Shown here piece after piece: positions 61,578-64,000 of a DNA stretch of 64,000 nt. Location: contig NC_069382.1 in NCBI RefSeq assembly GCF_027475565.1, positions 194,648,786-194,712,785 of the forward strand. The letters are read 5' to 3'. The DNA is from Acinonyx jubatus (Eukaryota > Chordata > Mammalia > Carnivora > Felidae). Position numbers and translations under genes: made by a program. A model generated the notes under the pieces. It saw only the letters and a list, made by a program, of their open reading frames with translations. It was not told the DNA's origin and ran no database searches. Numbering within the stretch: position 1 is the first letter of the stretch; each line of letters opens with the position of its first letter.

Positions 61578-63307
61578 ATATCCTTTGACTCACAGAGCTG
61601 GCTGTGGGGCCGCTGGCAGGAGATGTGGGAGGTTTCTGTCCTCGCGGAGCCAGAGGCAAGGACAGCCAGGTGGCAGCAGCAGGGCGCAGCCAGCCCTGGC
61701 TGCTCAGACAGGCCGTGTCCACACTGGGGACAAGGCTGCAGCCCAGACCTGGCGGGTCACTTTTTCCTGGGCGGCTGGGAGTGGCTCTGGATGGAACTCT
61801 GGACCAAGCTGCCTCTCTTCCGCGTGGGCCCCTCGAGCGGCCCGATCCCTCTCATAAGCAGTAAGTCAGGAGTCTCAGAATTCAGTAGAAGCTAGAACCT
61901 TTCAGGACGGTCCCCTTGTTTTAAAAATGGAAGACTGAAGCTCAGAACTCTCCAGGGCCTTCCGCAGACTCACACTGCTTGCGGGCAGCAAGGGACTGGA
62001 GCCTGTTTCTCCCTCTGGTGAGGTTCCTGACGGTCCCTGGAGACTTTCTCTGGAGGCACGTTGAAGCCGCCCTCACAGCCGAGCTGTTTGTGGCCTGGGG
62101 CCGGTAGCCCCTCCTCCTCCCAGGACTGCGGTCCATAGGGTGCTGGGTGGGGCCCGGGCGGGTCATCCAGCTGCTGGCGCCATGTGAAAGGCCTGCCCCT
62201 GTGTGGACTGTTTCCTAGTCTGCGTGCTTCTTAGCTTCTGGAAGGGGCTGTCCCGGAACCGTGTGCTCCTTCCTCACCCCTGCAGAGCCGGCTCATCCCT
62301 CCAAGGCTCTGCGGTTTTCAGAGGAGAGATCCGACTAAGGAGGTCTCCCCACACCCCAGGGGAGGGGGCACATAGGTCACTCTATACCCCGTCAAATGTA
62401 AGGAGGGTGGCATACGGTGGGAGCTGCATTAGAATCAGAGGCAGAGAAGGCTCTAGAATCTGTCTCTCCTGGAGCAGCGTGCCATCTTCAGCTGCCCTGG
62501 CGTGGCCCCCCTCCCCTTCCAGGTCTGCCCCGGCATGGGAGCACGCCGACATGAACCCCCAAGGCTCCCAGGTACTAATGTTCCCTCGGGTATGGAGGGC
62601 TGGAGTCTCCATCACAAGAGCATGTCAACAGTGGAACACAACTATAGCTTTCTAATGGAGGTGATGATCTTTGTTTAAAGTGAGATTTGCGATTGTTCAT
62701 ATGAAAGAGAAGTCCCATAGCTTAAAACACACCTTCTACCGGAACACCCCAAACCCACGGTCTATAAACCCGCCCTGCCAGGTGGGTCAGCCCCGGCCTG
62801 TTACGTGGTGGTCCTACCTGGCCATCGGCTTGCGTGGGGAGGGACCAGACTCCTGCCGACAGTCCCAGGCTGGATGGCTCGCCGCAGAAAGCAGGCTGTA
62901 GCATGGACTCAGCCGCACAGCGTCCCATCCCGGTGACAGGTTACTGGCCAGCCTCCACTCTGGCAGGGCCCCGTCCCCTCACTGCAGGAGCCCGTCACGG
63001 GGGGGCTGTGACCCGCGCACACCGTCAGCTGGCAGGGACTGGTGCGGTCCCACAATCAGCTCCCGTGGCCTCAGGTTGCACTGTTTGTAACTCAGCGTGT
63101 CCTCAGTGGCCCGCTCACTGCGGGCTCGCTGCGACACCAGAACGCCTGTCCTGGAATTGAGACATAAACTCGCCCTGGGCTTCCCCTCGGGCCCCGTGCC
63201 CACGGTCCTGTCCCGAATATGCCGCCCCGAACAAGGGATGGTCAGGCCTCCCCAGTGGGGCCTGCACCATGTCCTGCAGGTGGCCTTTCCTTAACCCCCC
63301 GCCCCAC
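61578..63307 (+). other. WDR1: Intron 9: U12-type AT-AC intron
   Basis: The 5' splice site ATATCCTTT at 61,578-61,586 matches the minor-spliceosome AT-AC consensus. The sequence TTCCTTAAC at 63,287-63,295 matches the U12 branch-site consensus exactly. The intron ends CCCCAC at 63,307, with the branch adenosine (63,294) 13 nt upstream, the usual short spacing. No long polypyrimidine-AG acceptor is needed. Joining 61,577 to 63,308 gives AAT TAC TGG GAT (N-Y-W-D), completing the WD signature in the correct frame. The interior (1.73 kb) has no recognised repeat. All three sequence elements agree, so confidence is high. Confidence 0.93.
63287..63295 (+). promoter_or_regulatory. U12 branch-point site of intron 9
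   Basis: TTCCTTAAC is the consensus minor-spliceosome branch site that pairs with U12 snRNA. The branch adenosine lies 13 nt before the intron end. Confidence 0.9.
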
Positions 63308-63464
63308 ATTACTGGGATTCAGAGACAGGGGAGAACGACTCCTTCGCCGGCAAGGGCCACACGAACCAGGTGTCCAGGATGACTGTGGACGAGTCTGGGC
63401 AGCTGGTGAGCTGCAGCATGGACGATACGGTGCGGTACACCAACCTCACGCTGAGGGACTACAG
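63308..63464 (+). CDS. WDR1: WDR1 coding exon 10
   Basis: Encodes residues 347 (last two bases) to the first two bases of codon 399. It starts YWDSETGENDSFAGKGH and ends VRYTNLTLRDY. It covers the start of the second beta-propeller. The donor is GTGAGG. The codon split with AG predicts a Ser or Arg codon, consistent with Ser in the family. Confidence 0.96.
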
Positions 63465-64000
63465 GTGAGGGGGCCATGGCCGGAGCGCGCGCCCTGGAAC
63501 AGGAAGCCCTTTGCCTGCAGCGCTTAGTGCTGCCGATGACACGTGGCTCTTCTCAGCGCTGTCCCCAAAGGCTCCCGGGCCCAGGCCTTCGACCACGGGC
63601 CGGGTTAGGGTCCAGGTGTAGACTCTGCCTGGGAAGTAGGCAGAACATCTCAGCCCGAGCGCCTTCCTCATTGTGTTCCTCAACAGCGAAGGAAGGCAAC
63701 AGAGGAGGCAAGGCTGCCTTGAGGGCTGTTGGGAAGGCCCAGCAAGGCCCTCGAAGGCCCCTGGCCCGTGGCAGGTGGCTCCAGAGGACAGACAGGCACC
63801 CAGGTGATCTGAGTAAGAGGCGGTGTTGTTTGGTCTGGCTCTGGGGTCTTGAACTGGCCGGCCCCGGAGCTGGGATAGCGGCTGTTAGCAAATAGCCTGT
63901 AGCTTCCCGTGCACAGTGGGGAAGAAGGAGAGCAAGGTCTGGCTCGTAGAAGCACGGATGGGGCACCTGTCTCCCCCCGCCCCCTGCCTTCCCACTGCGC
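63465..64000 (+). other. Intron 10, 5' part
   Basis: GC-rich intronic sequence to the window edge. No repeat or further WDR1 exon was recognised. Confidence 0.85.

Larger units (their letters stand above)
31032..64000 (+). other. WDR1: WDR1 gene, coding exons 1-10 (3' part beyond the window)
   Basis: WDR1 (AIP1) is a cytosolic WD-repeat protein that works with cofilin/ADF to disassemble actin filaments. The family folds as two seven-bladed beta-propellers and is about 606 residues long. Ten exons read from the sequence join without a frameshift or stop into about 398 codons, covering the first propeller and the start of the second. Visible WD signatures include RIWD (residues 83-86), FLWD (131-134), KIWD (259-262) and NYWD (347-350). 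Junction phases are consistent throughout. Nine donors are GT-type and the ninth intron is U12-type AT-AC. The start was chosen because MPYEI followed by KKVFAS after splicing is the family N-terminus. I recall the human gene having 15 coding exons, so about five should lie downstream. Human loss-of-function causes an autoinflammatory and immune disorder with neutrophil and platelet defects. Identification is by remembered protein similarity and is very secure. Confidence 0.97.

Noticed and set aside
61490..61589. Exon 9 as a terminal exon ending at the TGA after HINIL
   Set aside because: It would cut WDR1 at mid-protein. The U12 donor, branch site and exon 10 continue the family sequence in frame.
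1..64000. CRISPR array, tRNA or rRNA gene, intact provirus
   Set aside because: No regularly spaced direct repeats, no cloverleaf outside SINE heads, and no gag/pol/env frames were found by reading.

Overview
This window is vertebrate nuclear DNA from a carnivoran mammal, most likely a cat-family (felid) species. The evidence is a set of tRNA-derived carnivoran SINEs, several with the feliform-style body, placed among L1, L2, MIR, MaLR LTR and hAT-type repeats. Its only recognisable protein-coding gene is WDR1 (actin-interacting protein 1, AIP1), on the plus strand. I read ten coding exons from the sequence, encoding about the first 398 residues. The family is about 606 residues long, so the 3' part of the gene lies beyond the window.

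Region 1, about 1-30,390: intergenic DNA upstream of WDR1 with no supportable gene. It holds old repeats: MaLR LTR pieces, L1 3' ends, an L2 in two blocks, one nested SINE and a candidate solo ERV LTR with TATA and poly(A) signals. A degenerate large duplication joins about 9.74-12.50 kb to 13.39-14.53 kb. Recognisable L1 and SINE copies in the first ~24 kb look as if they have lost many short internal pieces.

Region 2, about 30,390-31,460: a CpG island with the WDR1 promoter. It carries a CRE/ETS/GC-box cluster and a CArG/TATA-like quasi-palindrome. Coding exon 1 holds only five codons and one base.

Region 3, 31,048-64,000: the WDR1 body. Intron 2 is about 12.5 kb and intron 5 about 7.6 kb. 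Exons 3-5 form a 420-nt phase-0 block. Exons 6-8 are also phase-0. The introns carry SINEs with target-site duplications, an L2, a MER20-like element, MER5-like hAT elements and L1 fragments with strongly GC-shifted sequence.

The most notable feature is intron 9. Conventional GT-AG reading fails there: the exon would run into a stop. Instead the boundaries fit a U12-type AT-AC intron, with a consensus 5' splice site, a consensus branch site 13 nt from the 3' end and a terminal AC. Splicing this way rebuilds an uninterrupted WD-repeat signature. No bacterial-type system, CRISPR array, tRNA or rRNA gene was seen.
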